Source of the DNA: Oscillospiraceae bacterium
GTDB lineage: Bacteria; Bacillota; Clostridia; Oscillospirales; Oscillospiraceae
Assembly: GCA_016293265.1 (NCBI GenBank)
Contig: JAEDEN010000038.1
Coordinates: 1 to 16,430, forward strand
Direction: 5' to 3'
DNA: 16,430 nt
Every line of letters starts with the position of its first letter. Within the stretch, counting starts at the first letter, position 1. Below, piece by piece: positions 6,877 to 14,496 of this stretch. The position numbers were made by a program, and so were the translations under genes. The notes beneath the pieces were generated by a model. It was given only the letters and a program-made list of their open reading frames with translations. It was not told the DNA's origin and searched no databases.

Positions 6877-6924
6877 AAAAAGACCTCCCGGGAAAGATAC
6901 GGTAACAGTATCTCCGGGAGGTCT
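6877..6924 (-). promoter_or_regulatory. Terminator-like hairpin that sequesters the yetF ribosome binding site
   Basis: Read on the minus strand, an 11-bp stem (6914-6924 with 6881-6891, arms AGACCTCCCGG/CCGGGAGGTCT) continues as a 6-bp stem (6908-6913 with 6895-6900) past a 3-base bulge and closes a 7-base loop. The 3' arm holds GGGAGGT, the only Shine-Dalgarno for yetF, and is followed by a T-run directly before ATG. It can act as an intrinsic terminator after clc, as a block on yetF translation, or both. Confidence 0.75.
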
Positions 6925-6934
6925 GATTTTATGC

Positions 6935-8257
6935 TCAGTCCTTCACGCTGCCGTGGACAGGCGGCTCCGCGTGGGAAAGGCCCTCGTGGTGGGCGTTGGT
7001 ATGGACGTTGATGTAGCGGGCCTTCAGCTTGGAGTAGAGGATGGTCTGGCTGGAGTAAAGGCCATTGTAGCCGGAGAGCATGTAGCTGAGTCCGCAGGCC
7101 AGGGCAAAATACAGGATACCGCCGTCGCCAAAAAGCTCCACCGCCAGAAAGATGGAGGCCAAGGGACAGTTGGTGGCGCCGCAGAACACGGCAACCAGTC
7201 CCAGCGCCGCCGCAAAGCCTGCCGGGATGCCCAGAAGGGGCCCCACCACGCAGCCAAAGGTGGCGCCCACGAAGAAGGAGGGCACTACCTCACCGCCCTT
7301 ATAGCCGGCGCCAAGGGTGATGGCGGTAAAGAGGATCTTCAGCAGGAAGGCCTCGGGATGGGCCGTCCCCTGTTCCACGGCAGCGGTGATCACCTCCATG
7401 CCGGCTCCGTTATAATCGGTGGTGCCGCAAAGGCAGGTCAAGGCGATGACGGCAAAGCCTCCCTTCACAGCGCGCACCCAGGCGTTTTTCAGCCGGTGGG
7501 CCATCTGATGCTCCGCGAAATGGATGACGTTGCAAAAGACAATGGAAACCAAGGCGCACAAAGCCGCAAGAACGGCCACCCGCAGGAGCATCCAGCCATT
7601 GAGGGCGGGCACCTCCACGGTGAAGCGGGTGGGCTCCACGCCCATGACCAAAGAGACACCGTAAGCCGTCAGCGCCGCGGCCAGGCAGGGGATAAAGGCA
7701 ACGTCATACAGCACGCCGATGCTGATGACCATCATGGCAAACACGGAAGCGGCCAGAGGCGTTCCAAACAGGGCGGAGAAGAAAGCGGCCATGCCCGCCA
7801 GGGTGGCGACCCGGAGGTCCCGGTCGTCCAGGCGGAGAAGCCGTCCCGTGTGGTAACCAATGGTGCCGCCCATCTGCAGCGCCGCCCCCTCTCGGCCGGC
7901 GGAGCCTCCGCAAAGGTGGGTGAGGACGGTGCCCAGGAAGATGGCGGGCAGCAGGAGGAGAGAAAGTCCCTTCCCCAGATGCACCTCGTCGATGATATTG
8001 TTGGTGCCCTGACCCTCAGTCTTCGTAAGCTTATAAAAGCCCACGATTACAAGGCCTGCCAGGGGCAGGCACCACAAAAGCCAGGGGTACTTCCCCCTCA
8101 GCTCCGTGGCATGGTGGACACCGATGTGGAAGGCTGAACCGATAACACCGCAAAAGGCACCGATGACCAGGGCCAGGATCACCCATTTCATCAGGGTACG
8201 CAGATACAGCCCGGCGCGGCAAAGCCACGCTCCAAAGCGCTTGACAATGGTTTCCAA
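6935..8257 (-). CDS. CLC family anion channel or antiporter, CLC-F-like
   Basis: This 440-residue polytopic membrane protein is of the chloride channel/antiporter family. Selectivity-filter segments are present: GREGAALQMG (121-130) with the gating glutamate E123, and GAGYKGGEVVPSFFVGATFG (316-335). Ala after GREG instead of Pro, GYKGGEVVP instead of GxFxP, and EGQGTNNIIDE (81-91) in the first filter loop recall the fluoride/proton CLC-F branch; that subgroup call is inference. The start is taken as TTG at 8257 because GAGGAGGG lies five bases upstream. An earlier in-frame TTG at 8278 overlaps the previous stop and has no such site. There are no CBS domains and the length is typical of prokaryotic members. 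It lies 17 bases after the E2-like gene in the same transcription unit. Confidence 0.92.
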   Translation of the reverse strand: METIVKRFGAWLCRAGLYLRTLMKWVILALVIGAFCGVIGSAFHIGVHHATELRGKYPWLLWCLPLAGLVIVGFYKLTKTEGQGTNNIIDEVHLGKGLSLLLLPAIFLGTVLTHLCGGSAGREGAALQMGGTIGYHTGRLLRLDDRDLRVATLAGMAAFFSALFGTPLAASVFAMMVISIGVLYDVAFIPCLAAALTAYGVSLVMGVEPTRFTVEVPALNGWMLLRVAVLAALCALVSIVFCNVIHFAEHQMAHRLKNAWVRAVKGGFAVIALTCLCGTTDYNGAGMEVITAAVEQGTAHPEAFLLKILFTAITLGAGYKGGEVVPSFFVGATFGCVVGPLLGIPAGFAAALGLVAVFCGATNCPLASIFLAVELFGDGGILYFALACGLSYMLSGYNGLYSSQTILYSKLKARYINVHTNAHHEGLSHAEPPVHGSVKD

Positions 8258-8262
8258 GATAT

Positions 8263-8270
8263 CCCTCCTC
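8263..8270 (-). promoter_or_regulatory. Ribosome binding site deciding the TTG start of the CLC gene
   Basis: GAGGAGGG on the minus strand is five bases before TTG at 8257. It favours that codon over the in-frame TTG at 8278, which would place this sequence inside the coding region. Confidence 0.6.
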
Positions 8271-8274
8271 GGGT

Positions 8275-9123
8275 TCAAACGCCGGCAGGGGCAGGGACCG
8301 CCTGCCCATCCAGGCGGCTTTCCAGCACCTCAGGGTTTTTGAGATACCGCTCAAAGGCGGCAAAAAAGCGGGAGTATTCGATTCCGGTGGCAATCCGCTC
8401 ATCCATCACCACGCCCAGGGGCATCAGCTTACGGCGGCTGCCCTCCGGCGCGGCGGGGTCGGGCACAGGCTTTCCCATGCAGACAAAGACGCTGGTGGTG
8501 CCGAATTCATAGCAGTGGTGGAAAATGAACCTTGTGTTGATGGAAGCCAGGTTCGTGATAAACAGGCTGGTATGGAAGGGGCTCAAGTCGATGATCTTCC
8601 GGGGCAGCAGGCCGTGCTGGTCCAGATGGTAAGCAAGCCAGAATACAAAACGGGCAAGGCCGGGAATGGCAAAGGCCACATTGACGAACCGGTCGGTGCT
8701 GTTGTTGTGGGCGGCATTTTCGTTCTTCTCGATCTCGGCGTGGATCTTGCGGCTGATGGTGAAAATGTCATCCTCCGGCTGGAGAAACACCTTCAGGGAG
8801 GTCTCGTCCGGGGTCCCGTCCGCCCTGGTCTTCAGGATGACAAAGCTGAAGCAGAAGTGGTTGCGCTTGTAAATCTTGCGGTTCATGACGAAGTAATTCA
8901 CCTTGGGGTTTTCCAGCGCGGCCTTGTAATAGGCCGCCACCAAAAGGCTCATATGGGTCACGGTGCGGCCCTCCCGCCGCTTTTTGCGGATATAGGCGCG
9001 GACCAGCTCCTCGTCCACATAGTCGTTGGCCCAGTTCTGGGCGTCAAACCGCTTGGGCATGACATACGGCAGCGCCTGCATAACAGGCGTGAGATTCTTG
9101 ACTTTCGTTCCGTCAGGTCTCAT
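8275..9123 (-). CDS. E2/CAT-fold acyltransferase-like protein lacking the catalytic motif
   Basis: This 282-residue protein resembles the catalytic domain of 2-oxoacid dehydrogenase E2 components and chloramphenicol acetyltransferases, without lipoyl or E1/E3-binding domains. An N-terminal segment with MSLLVAAYYKAALENPKVNY (58-77) matches the E2 core. SLFITNLASIN (186-196) then leads into MPLGVVMDERIATGIEYSRF (234-253) and LKNPEVLES, which align with the E2 end (M.L.LxxDHRVIDGA..A.FL...LE.PE). The catalytic DHRxxDG reads DERIATG (241-247), so the essential His and the following Asp are missing. Start ATG 9123 has GGAGGGAGG seven bases upstream. The promoter is at 9263-9291. It heads the operon with the CLC, YetF and small genes. 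The function is unknown and acyltransfer by the normal mechanism is unlikely. Confidence 0.8.
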   Translation of the reverse strand: MRPDGTKVKNLTPVMQALPYVMPKRFDAQNWANDYVDEELVRAYIRKKRREGRTVTHMSLLVAAYYKAALENPKVNYFVMNRKIYKRNHFCFSFVILKTRADGTPDETSLKVFLQPEDDIFTISRKIHAEIEKNENAAHNNSTDRFVNVAFAIPGLARFVFWLAYHLDQHGLLPRKIIDLSPFHTSLFITNLASINTRFIFHHCYEFGTTSVFVCMGKPVPDPAAPEGSRRKLMPLGVVMDERIATGIEYSRFFAAFERYLKNPEVLESRLDGQAVPAPAGV

Positions 9124-9262
9124 GATCTTCCTCCCTCCGGGGCGGCACCCCTTGATACACACACAAATATAGTGCGAAAGACGACCCTGACGGTTTTCCT
9201 TCGCAGCAGGTTCTCCTCCCAAATGCTGGCTCCCGGCTTTTTCGGCAGCCGCATATAGAGCC

Positions 9263-9291
9263 ATTATAGTTAAGAAACCGTAAAATTTCAA
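9263..9291 (-). promoter_or_regulatory. Promoter of the E2-like/clc operon
   Basis: On the minus strand TTGAAA (9286-9291) and TATAAT (9263-9268) are 17 bases apart, a near-consensus sigma-A promoter. Transcription would start near 9256, giving a leader of about 130 bases before the ATG at 9123. That leader has short hairpin-forming pieces, such as GGGG/CCCC beside the ribosome binding site, but no riboswitch I recognise; in particular I see no fluoride (crcB) motif. Confidence 0.8.
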
Positions 9292-9331
9292 CCGTTCCGG
9301 CGGCAATTTACTATTTTTTCCCATATTGCGC

Positions 9332-9365
9332 AAAAATCCCGTGGGAGGAAGAACCTCCCACGGGA
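9332..9365 (-). terminator. Intrinsic terminator of the spoIID-queA unit
   Basis: A perfect 12-bp stem (9337-9348 with 9354-9365; TCCCGTGGGAGG and its complement) has a 5-base loop and is followed on the minus strand by five T residues (A-run 9332-9336). It begins only five bases after the queA stop. Confidence 0.93.
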
Positions 9366-9370
9366 GTCGG

Positions 9371-10396
9371 TCAATACAAAAACATGGCGTCACCAAAGGA
9401 GAAGAAACGATAGCGCTCCTTTACCGCCGCCTCATAGGCGGCCAGGGTGTGCTCCCTCCCGGCAAAGGCGGAAACCAGCATGATGAGCGTGGATTCCGGC
9501 AGGTGGAAATTGGTGACCAGTGCGTCCATCACCTTAAACCGGTAACCGGGATAGATAAAGATATCCGTCCATCCCGCCTTGGCCTCCATATGGCCGTCCT
9601 CCGCCGCCCAGGATTCCAGGGTCCTGCAGGAGGTGGTGCCAACGCACACACACCGTCCGCCGGCAGCCTTGGTACGGTTGATGAGGTCCGCCGTCTCCTG
9701 GGGGATGGTGCAGAATTCGCTGTGCATCTCGTGCCCCTCAACGGTGTCCTCCTTCACAGGGCGGAAGGTGCCAAGGCCCACATGGAGGGTCACATAGCCG
9801 ATGCCCACGCCCTTGGCGGCGATCTTTTCCAGAAGCTCCGGGGTAAAGTGAAGTCCCGCCGTGGGAGCGGCGGCACTGCCCACCACCTTGGCGTAAACGG
9901 TCTGATAGCGCTCCCGGTCCTGCAGTTCCTCCTTGATATAGGGAGGCAGGGGCATCTTGCCCAGACGCTCCAGGACCTCCAGGAAGATCCCTTCATAGTC
10001 AAACCGGACCAGGCGGTTGCCGCCCTTCAGTTCCCCCACCACCTGGGCGGTGAGCTGCCCGTCGCCGAAGGAGAGCTTCGCGCCGGTACGCATTTTGCGG
10101 CCGGGACGCACCAGGCACTCCCAGGTCTTGTCTCCCCGGTCGATCAGCAGCAGCACCTCACAGGCGCCGCCTCCGGGAAGCCGCTGGCCCAGGAGCCGGG
10201 CGGGCAGAACCCGGGAATCGTTCAAAATCAGGCAGTCGCCGGGATTCAGGTAATCCACAAGCTCGTAAAAATGGTGGTGCTCCACAGCCCCCGTCTTACG
10301 GTCAAGGGTCATCAGCCGGGAGGTATCCCGCTGCCGGATGGGGGTCTGAGCGATGAGCTCTTCCGGCAAATCATAGTAAAAATCACTGGTTTTCAT
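9371..10396 (-). CDS. queA: S-adenosylmethionine:tRNA ribosyltransferase-isomerase QueA
   Basis: QueA transfers and rearranges the ribosyl part of S-adenosylmethionine onto preQ1-modified tRNA, giving epoxyqueuosine at wobble position 34. The 341-residue product has the full family signature: DFYYDLPEELIAQ at the start, ILNDSRVLPARLLG, SAAAPTAGLHFT, VTLHVGLGTFRPV, HEMHSEFC, and TNFHLPESTLIMLVSAFAG near the end. Length is normal. ATG 10396 fits the family N-terminus and has a modest AGGAAG site upstream; a GTG at 10414 would add six residues overlapping the spoIID stop. It lies 14 bases after the spoIID-like gene and shares its transcript. Queuosine partner tgt is not in the window, as the unit ends here. 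Confidence 0.97.
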   Translation of the reverse strand: MKTSDFYYDLPEELIAQTPIRQRDTSRLMTLDRKTGAVEHHHFYELVDYLNPGDCLILNDSRVLPARLLGQRLPGGGACEVLLLIDRGDKTWECLVRPGRKMRTGAKLSFGDGQLTAQVVGELKGGNRLVRFDYEGIFLEVLERLGKMPLPPYIKEELQDRERYQTVYAKVVGSAAAPTAGLHFTPELLEKIAAKGVGIGYVTLHVGLGTFRPVKEDTVEGHEMHSEFCTIPQETADLINRTKAAGGRCVCVGTTSCRTLESWAAEDGHMEAKAGWTDIFIYPGYRFKVMDALVTNFHLPESTLIMLVSAFAGREHTLAAYEAAVKERYRFFSFGDAMFLY

Positions 10397-10410
10397 GGTA
10401 CTTCCTATCT

Positions 10411-12081
10411 TCACTCAATGGTGATACCGGTATAGTAGAATTGGAGGATCTCGTCATAGTCATAGCCAAGCTCCGCCATGGCCTTGGCACCGTACTGGCT
10501 CATACCCACATGGTGGCCGCTGCCCGTACCGGTGATGGTGAAGCTGCCGGACTGGTTGGAGGAGGCGGCCTGCTCCTTGAGGGTGGTTTTGCCGGCGGCG
10601 GAAAGGACCGAGAAGGATCCGCCCTCCAGGGCGGTGACGGTGCCGCTGCCGGAGATGACGCTCACATTCTGCAGGGTGGTGAGGGTATCTCCCTGGTTAT
10701 TTACATAATAAACCTGCTTCCGGCTGCCACCGTTGATGTCGAACCGCAGGCTCTTGACGGATTTATTGTAGGTGCTGGAATAAAAGATCGTACGGCAGGT
10801 GTCGCCCTTAACGGTTTTGCTTCCGCCGGTCCCCTCAAAGGTAATCTTATACACATTTCCCGTAGGGGTATACTCGGAGACGTACACATTCTTCACCGTG
10901 CCCACAGAATAGCCCTTCTGCTTGAGGATATCGCTGAGCTGGGATGCGGTATAGGTGACGGAGTACTTATAATCCGGGATGGCGGTCTTCCCTTCGAAGG
11001 GGTCCTCCCGGCCCACAAGATACCCCCGGGCAGAACCCCAGACATACTGGGCGCTTTCGGTGGCGCCGCCGTCGGAGGCGTGGTACACGGCGTCCTGCAC
11101 CAGTTCACCGCCGTAATAGAGGCACTCCCCCGCCGTCTCTTCCACGGCAAGATCGCTTCTCTCACTGGGATAGAGCACACCGCTGCCCCGGCCGTAATAA
11201 ACCTGGCAGTCGGTGGTATTGCAGACGTCAAAGCCGTAGGCGGACAGGTGCTTGGTGGTGCGGCTGGCATAGGTCCGGGCGCAGACTGCCTGGGCTTTCA
11301 GCGCCTCCACCGGCCAGCTCCCGTTCATCTCATAGGGGATGACGCCCTTGACGTAATCCTCCAGATTCACCACATTGATGACGCAAAGGCTCCCGCCGGT
11401 CACACGGGGATAGGAAAAACCGCCGGGATACTTGAAGCCCTTGAACCAGGTGGATGTCCCCTCCTCCCAGTCTTCCTCCATGGGGCGGACACCCAGGTTC
11501 AAAACGCCGCTGCAATCGAACTCAAAGAGGATGTCGGTGGTCTTTGTCACCGTGACAAGGACGCCGGTGGAGGTAGAGGAAACGATGCTGTAGTCCCCTT
11601 CCAGGTCAATGGCCTTCAGCGCGTCCTCCGCCTCGCCCTGGCTTCCATAGGCGCCGATGCGGAGCACAAATTCACCGTTGATATAAGCGGGATAGCCCCC
11701 CCATTCCCGGGCGGCGTCCCGCACCTCCGGGTAATCCGCAAAGCCATTCAATTGGATATGCCACTTCCCCATGGTCCGGTAGCTGCCGGAGGGTGCCTCG
11801 GTGGAATAAGTACCGCTGGAATTCATATAAATGGTTCCGGCGGCAGTCATGGAAATGGCGGTCTCCTCCGTTTCCCCCAGGGAGACAAAATCCCGGTCAT
11901 CATCATAGTAGCCAAACTCATAACCAGCGCCGACGGCGTTTTCCAGGTTCGCAGAAAAAAGGGCGGAGGCGCCGTACCGCAGTCCCACATTCACCGTGTC
12001 ATTCACCACCGCCGAAGCGGACGCCGCGCTCAGCACGAAAAATGTCACAACAAAAAGCAACATCACCAGCTTCTTTTTCAT
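10411..12081 (-). CDS. SpoIID/LytB domain protein with signal peptide and SPOR-like segment
   Basis: This 556-residue exported protein carries a SpoIID-type peptidoglycan lytic transglycosylase domain. A signal peptide (1-24, SASA end) is followed by a segment near 107-160 that looks like a SPOR peptidoglycan-binding domain (FVLRIGAYGSQGEAEDAL). The SpoIID core begins near 225 and includes LEDYVKGVIPYEMNGSWPVE (240-259), with catalytic-type E251, then LKAQAVCARTYA (261-272), and the H278, C287 and C292 group resembling the zinc ligands of clostridial SpoIID. The end has GTGSGHHVGMSQYGAKAMA. The core is split by longer loops than in SpoIID proper (about 340 residues), so a vegetative LytB-type paralogue is as likely as the engulfment enzyme. 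GGGAGG lies five bases before ATG. It is first in a two-gene unit with queA. Confidence 0.9.
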   Translation of the reverse strand: MKKKLVMLLFVVTFFVLSAASASAVVNDTVNVGLRYGASALFSANLENAVGAGYEFGYYDDDRDFVSLGETEETAISMTAAGTIYMNSSGTYSTEAPSGSYRTMGKWHIQLNGFADYPEVRDAAREWGGYPAYINGEFVLRIGAYGSQGEAEDALKAIDLEGDYSIVSSTSTGVLVTVTKTTDILFEFDCSGVLNLGVRPMEEDWEEGTSTWFKGFKYPGGFSYPRVTGGSLCVINVVNLEDYVKGVIPYEMNGSWPVEALKAQAVCARTYASRTTKHLSAYGFDVCNTTDCQVYYGRGSGVLYPSERSDLAVEETAGECLYYGGELVQDAVYHASDGGATESAQYVWGSARGYLVGREDPFEGKTAIPDYKYSVTYTASQLSDILKQKGYSVGTVKNVYVSEYTPTGNVYKITFEGTGGSKTVKGDTCRTIFYSSTYNKSVKSLRFDINGGSRKQVYYVNNQGDTLTTLQNVSVISGSGTVTALEGGSFSVLSAAGKTTLKEQAASSNQSGSFTITGTGSGHHVGMSQYGAKAMAELGYDYDEILQFYYTGITIE

Positions 12082-12127
12082 GGAACCTCCCTATTTGACG
12101 GCCTTGACGGCGCGGAAAAATCGTGGT

Positions 12128-12133
12128 ATTATA
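12128..12133 (-). promoter_or_regulatory. -10 element for the spoIID-queA unit
   Basis: TATAAT on the minus strand lies about 46 bases before the spoIID-like start. The -35 zone is poor (TGCGGA at 17-base spacing), so the promoter may need an activator. I see no clear sporulation sigma-factor pattern. Confidence 0.4.
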
Positions 12134-12170
12134 CTTGATAAATACATTTGTCCGCAGTTCGCGCACAATC

Positions 12171-12199
12171 TTGTATGATCCAATCAAAAGTAGTATATT
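12171..12199 (+). promoter_or_regulatory. Promoter of asd
   Basis: TTGTAT (12171-12176) and TATATT (12194-12199) are 17 bases apart. Transcription would start near 12206, about 70 bases before the asd ATG. The leader is too short for a lysine riboswitch and shows no L-box features. The region is divergent from the spoIID-like gene. Confidence 0.6.
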
Positions 12200-12275
12200 A
12201 CAAAAAGGCATTACATTCAACCAAAATCCACGAAAATCGACATTGATTTTCGCACTGCAGGCAGGAGGAAATCGT

Positions 12276-13367
12276 ATGAAACAGTACAAAGTCGGCATCA
12301 TCGGCGGCACGGGCATGGTAGGCCAGCGCTTCATCACCCTGATGGAAAACCACCCCTGGTTCCAGCTCACCGCCATCGCGGCCAGCAGCCGCAGCGCAGG
12401 CAAACCCTATGCGCAGGCCGTTGCGGACCGCTGGGCGCTGGATGTTCCCATGCCGGAGGAGGCCAAGGACATCATCGTTCTGGACGCGGTGGCCGATGCG
12501 AAGAAGCTGGCGGAGATGGTGGACTTCTGCTTCTGTGCCGTAGACATGAAGAAAGAGGAGATCCGCGCCCTGGAGGAGACCTACGCCAAGCTGGAATGCC
12601 CCATCGTTTCCAACAACTCCGCCCACCGCTGGACGGAGGATGTTCCCATGGTGGTGCCGGAGATCAACGCCGACCACATCCAGATCATCGACGCCCAGCG
12701 CAAGCGCCTGGGCACGAAGCGAGGCTTCATCGCCGTCAAGAGCAACTGCTCCCTGCAAAGCTATGTCCCCGCTCTGAATCCCCTGCTCAAATACGGTCTG
12801 GACCGTGCCTTGGTGTGCACCTACCAGGCCATTTCCGGCGCGGGCAAGACCTTTGAGCGCTGGCCTGAGATGGTGGATAACTGCATCCCCTTCATCGGCG
12901 GCGAGGAGGAAAAGAGCGAGCGGGAGCCCCTTAAGCTCTGGGGCCATGTGGAAGACGGCAAGATCATAAACGCCGAGGGCCCCTCTATCACCGCCCAGTG
13001 CTTCCGGGTGGCCTGCCAGGATGGCCACATGGCCGCCGTGTTTATGAAGTTTAAGGACGGCTGCAAGCCCTCCGAAGACCAGATCAAGGCCGACTGGGCC
13101 GCCTTCCGGGGTGCCGCCCAAGAGCTGGAGCTGCCCTCCGCCCCCAAGCAGTTCCTACACTATTTTGAGGAGGAAAACCGTCCCCAGACCCGTCTGGACC
13201 GGAACCTGGAGCACGGCATGGCCGTTTCCATCGGCCGCCTGCGGCCCGACAGCCAGTATGACTACAAGTTCGTGTGCCTGTCCCACAACACCCTCCGGGG
13301 CGCCGCGGGCGGCGCGGTGCTGCTGGCCGAGCTGCTGTGCGCCAAGGGCTACATCCAGCCCAAGTAA
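12276..13367 (+). CDS. asd: Aspartate-semialdehyde dehydrogenase
   Basis: The enzyme reduces aspartyl phosphate to aspartate semialdehyde with NADPH, the branch point to diaminopimelate/lysine, threonine and methionine. The 363-residue protein begins with the nucleotide-binding loop VGIIGGTGMVGQRF (6-19). The catalytic cysteine is C158 in KSNCSLQSY, and the acid-base histidine is H251 in CQDGHMAAVF. The length and GTGMVGQRF form match the archaeal/yeast-like Asd subgroup, which many Clostridia carry. ATG 12276 is chosen because GGAGGA lies six bases upstream; the frame stays open further 5' but has no site there. The next gene downstream is dapA, which uses the product, with a terminator between them. 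Confidence 0.96.
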   Translation: MKQYKVGIIGGTGMVGQRFITLMENHPWFQLTAIAASSRSAGKPYAQAVADRWALDVPMPEEAKDIIVLDAVADAKKLAEMVDFCFCAVDMKKEEIRALEETYAKLECPIVSNNSAHRWTEDVPMVVPEINADHIQIIDAQRKRLGTKRGFIAVKSNCSLQSYVPALNPLLKYGLDRALVCTYQAISGAGKTFERWPEMVDNCIPFIGGEEEKSEREPLKLWGHVEDGKIINAEGPSITAQCFRVACQDGHMAAVFMKFKDGCKPSEDQIKADWAAFRGAAQELELPSAPKQFLHYFEEENRPQTRLDRNLEHGMAVSIGRLRPDSQYDYKFVCLSHNTLRGAAGGAVLLAELLCAKGYIQPK

Positions 13368-13388
13368 AAACGAAGCCTTCACCAAAGA

Positions 13389-13418
13389 AAGCGGACGCCG
13401 AATCGGCGTCCGCTTTTT
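13389..13418 (+). terminator. Intrinsic terminator or attenuator between asd and dapA
   Basis: A 12-bp stem (13389-13400 with 13404-13415; GCGGACGCCG and its complement) around a 3-base AAT loop runs into a T5 tract (13414-13418). It lies 20 bases after asd and 35 bases before dapA, in a two-gene unit where no second promoter is evident. It would reduce dapA transcription relative to asd unless read through or regulated. Confidence 0.85.
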
Positions 13419-13452
13419 GCGTCCTATTTTTTGAAAAAGGAGTTGTTTTGCT

Positions 13453-14343
13453 ATGAGGGAACCCATCTTTACAGGCTCTGCCGTGGCGATCGTCACCCCC
13501 TTCCGGGGCGGCATGGTGGATCTTCCCGCCTTGGGACGGCTGCTGGACTTCCAGATGGCCGACGGCACCGACGCCGTGGTCGTCTGCGGCACCACCGGGG
13601 AAAGCTCCACCATGAGCTATCACGAGCGAATGCGCACCATTGAGTACTGCGTCAACCGCATTGATGGTCAGGTACCCGTCATCGCGGGCAGCGGCTCCAA
13701 TTCCACGGAAAACGCCGTGGCCCTCTCCCGGGATGCCCGCCGGGCCGGGGCGGACGCGCTGCTGGTGGTGACGCCCTATTACAACAAAGCCACCCAGGCG
13801 GGGCTCATCCGCCACTACCAGGTCATCGCCGACGCGGTGGATATTCCCCTTATTCTGTACAACGTCCCCTCCCGCACCGGCGTCAACATCCTGCCGGAAA
13901 CCTACGCTGCCTTATCCAAGCACCCCAACATCGCCGGGGTGAAGGAGGCCAACGGGGACCTGGGCTCCGTCCAGAGGACGCGCTCCCTCTGCCCGGAGGA
14001 CTTTACCGTCTGGTCAGGGAACGACGACGACACGGTGCCTATCTGCGCCCTGGGCGGCAAAGGGGTCATTTCCGTGGCCGCCAACCTGCTGCCGGGGCAG
14101 ATGCATAAGCTGGTACAGCTGTGCCTGAGCAACGACTTTGCCGCCGCCGGAGCGCTGCAGCTCCATCTCAAGGCACTGTGCGACGCCCTCTTCTGCGAGG
14201 TGAACCCCATCCCGGTGAAAACCGCGCTGAATCTGATGGGCATGGAGGGGGGCGAGCTGCGCCTGCCCCTCACGCCGCCGTCGGAGGAACATAGGGAGCT
14301 GATCCGGCGGACCCTGGTGGAATACGGGCTGCTGGAGGCATAA
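13453..14343 (+). CDS. dapA: 4-hydroxy-tetrahydrodipicolinate synthase
   Basis: DapA condenses aspartate semialdehyde with pyruvate, the first committed step to diaminopimelate and lysine. The 296-residue TIM-barrel protein has the Schiff-base lysine K164 in GVKEANGD, the tyrosine Y136 and arginine R141 in LYNVPSRTGVN, and T47/T48 in CGTTGES. EVNPIPVKTAL is the usual C-terminal signature. Length is normal. The ribosome binding site AAGGAG is about ten bases before ATG, longer than for its neighbours. No separate promoter is clear in the 85 bases after asd, so it likely depends on readthrough of the intervening terminator. It is followed by a bidirectional terminator. Confidence 0.97.
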   Translation: MREPIFTGSAVAIVTPFRGGMVDLPALGRLLDFQMADGTDAVVVCGTTGESSTMSYHERMRTIEYCVNRIDGQVPVIAGSGSNSTENAVALSRDARRAGADALLVVTPYYNKATQAGLIRHYQVIADAVDIPLILYNVPSRTGVNILPETYAALSKHPNIAGVKEANGDLGSVQRTRSLCPEDFTVWSGNDDDTVPICALGGKGVISVAANLLPGQMHKLVQLCLSNDFAAAGALQLHLKALCDALFCEVNPIPVKTALNLMGMEGGELRLPLTPPSEEHRELIRRTLVEYGLLEA

Positions 14344-14452
14344 AACCTCACATGTCCACAACGCACCAGAAAAGTAAGCAAAAGCCTGTACGCATGAAGG
14401 CTGCGCCCCTGAAAGGGTGCATTCAAATTGTTCTGCTATACTTCTGCATAGC

Positions 14453-14482
14453 AAAAAGGCGGGGTTCTCCCCCGCCTTTTTT
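14453..14482. terminator. Bidirectional terminator between dapA and the lipoprotein gene
   Basis: GGCGGGG (14458-14464) pairs with CCCCGCC (14470-14476), flanked by an A-run (14453-14457) and T-run (14477-14482), so it functions in both directions between convergent genes. In the 109 bases between the dapA stop and this hairpin I see no gene. Confidence 0.92.
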
Positions 14483-14496
14483 GCCGGTTTTCTTCT

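Noticed and set aside
6785..8137. A 450-codon plus-strand frame over the CLC gene
   Set aside because: His/Gly/Gln-rich shadow of a convincing membrane protein; no ribosome binding site of note.
9124..9256. Fluoride or other riboswitch in the leader of the E2-like/clc operon
   Set aside because: I looked for the crcB pattern because of the CLC-F-like gene and for common riboswitch cores; only short unconvincing stems are present.
9124..9396. Longer N-terminus for the E2-like protein (start near 9396)
   Set aside because: The extension would run through the queA terminator and the promoter at 9263-9291 and lacks a ribosome binding site; ATG 9123 has a strong one.
10441..12138. A 565-codon plus-strand frame over the SpoIID-like gene
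   Set aside because: Antisense shadow produced by codon bias; the minus-strand protein has signal peptide and SpoIID motifs.
12200..12275. Lysine riboswitch before asd
   Set aside because: The leader is only about 70 bases and lacks L-box helices.
14430..14452. Extended -10 (TGCTATACT) after dapA as a small-RNA promoter
   Set aside because: It would start transcription just before the bidirectional terminator and has no -35, so no useful transcript would result.
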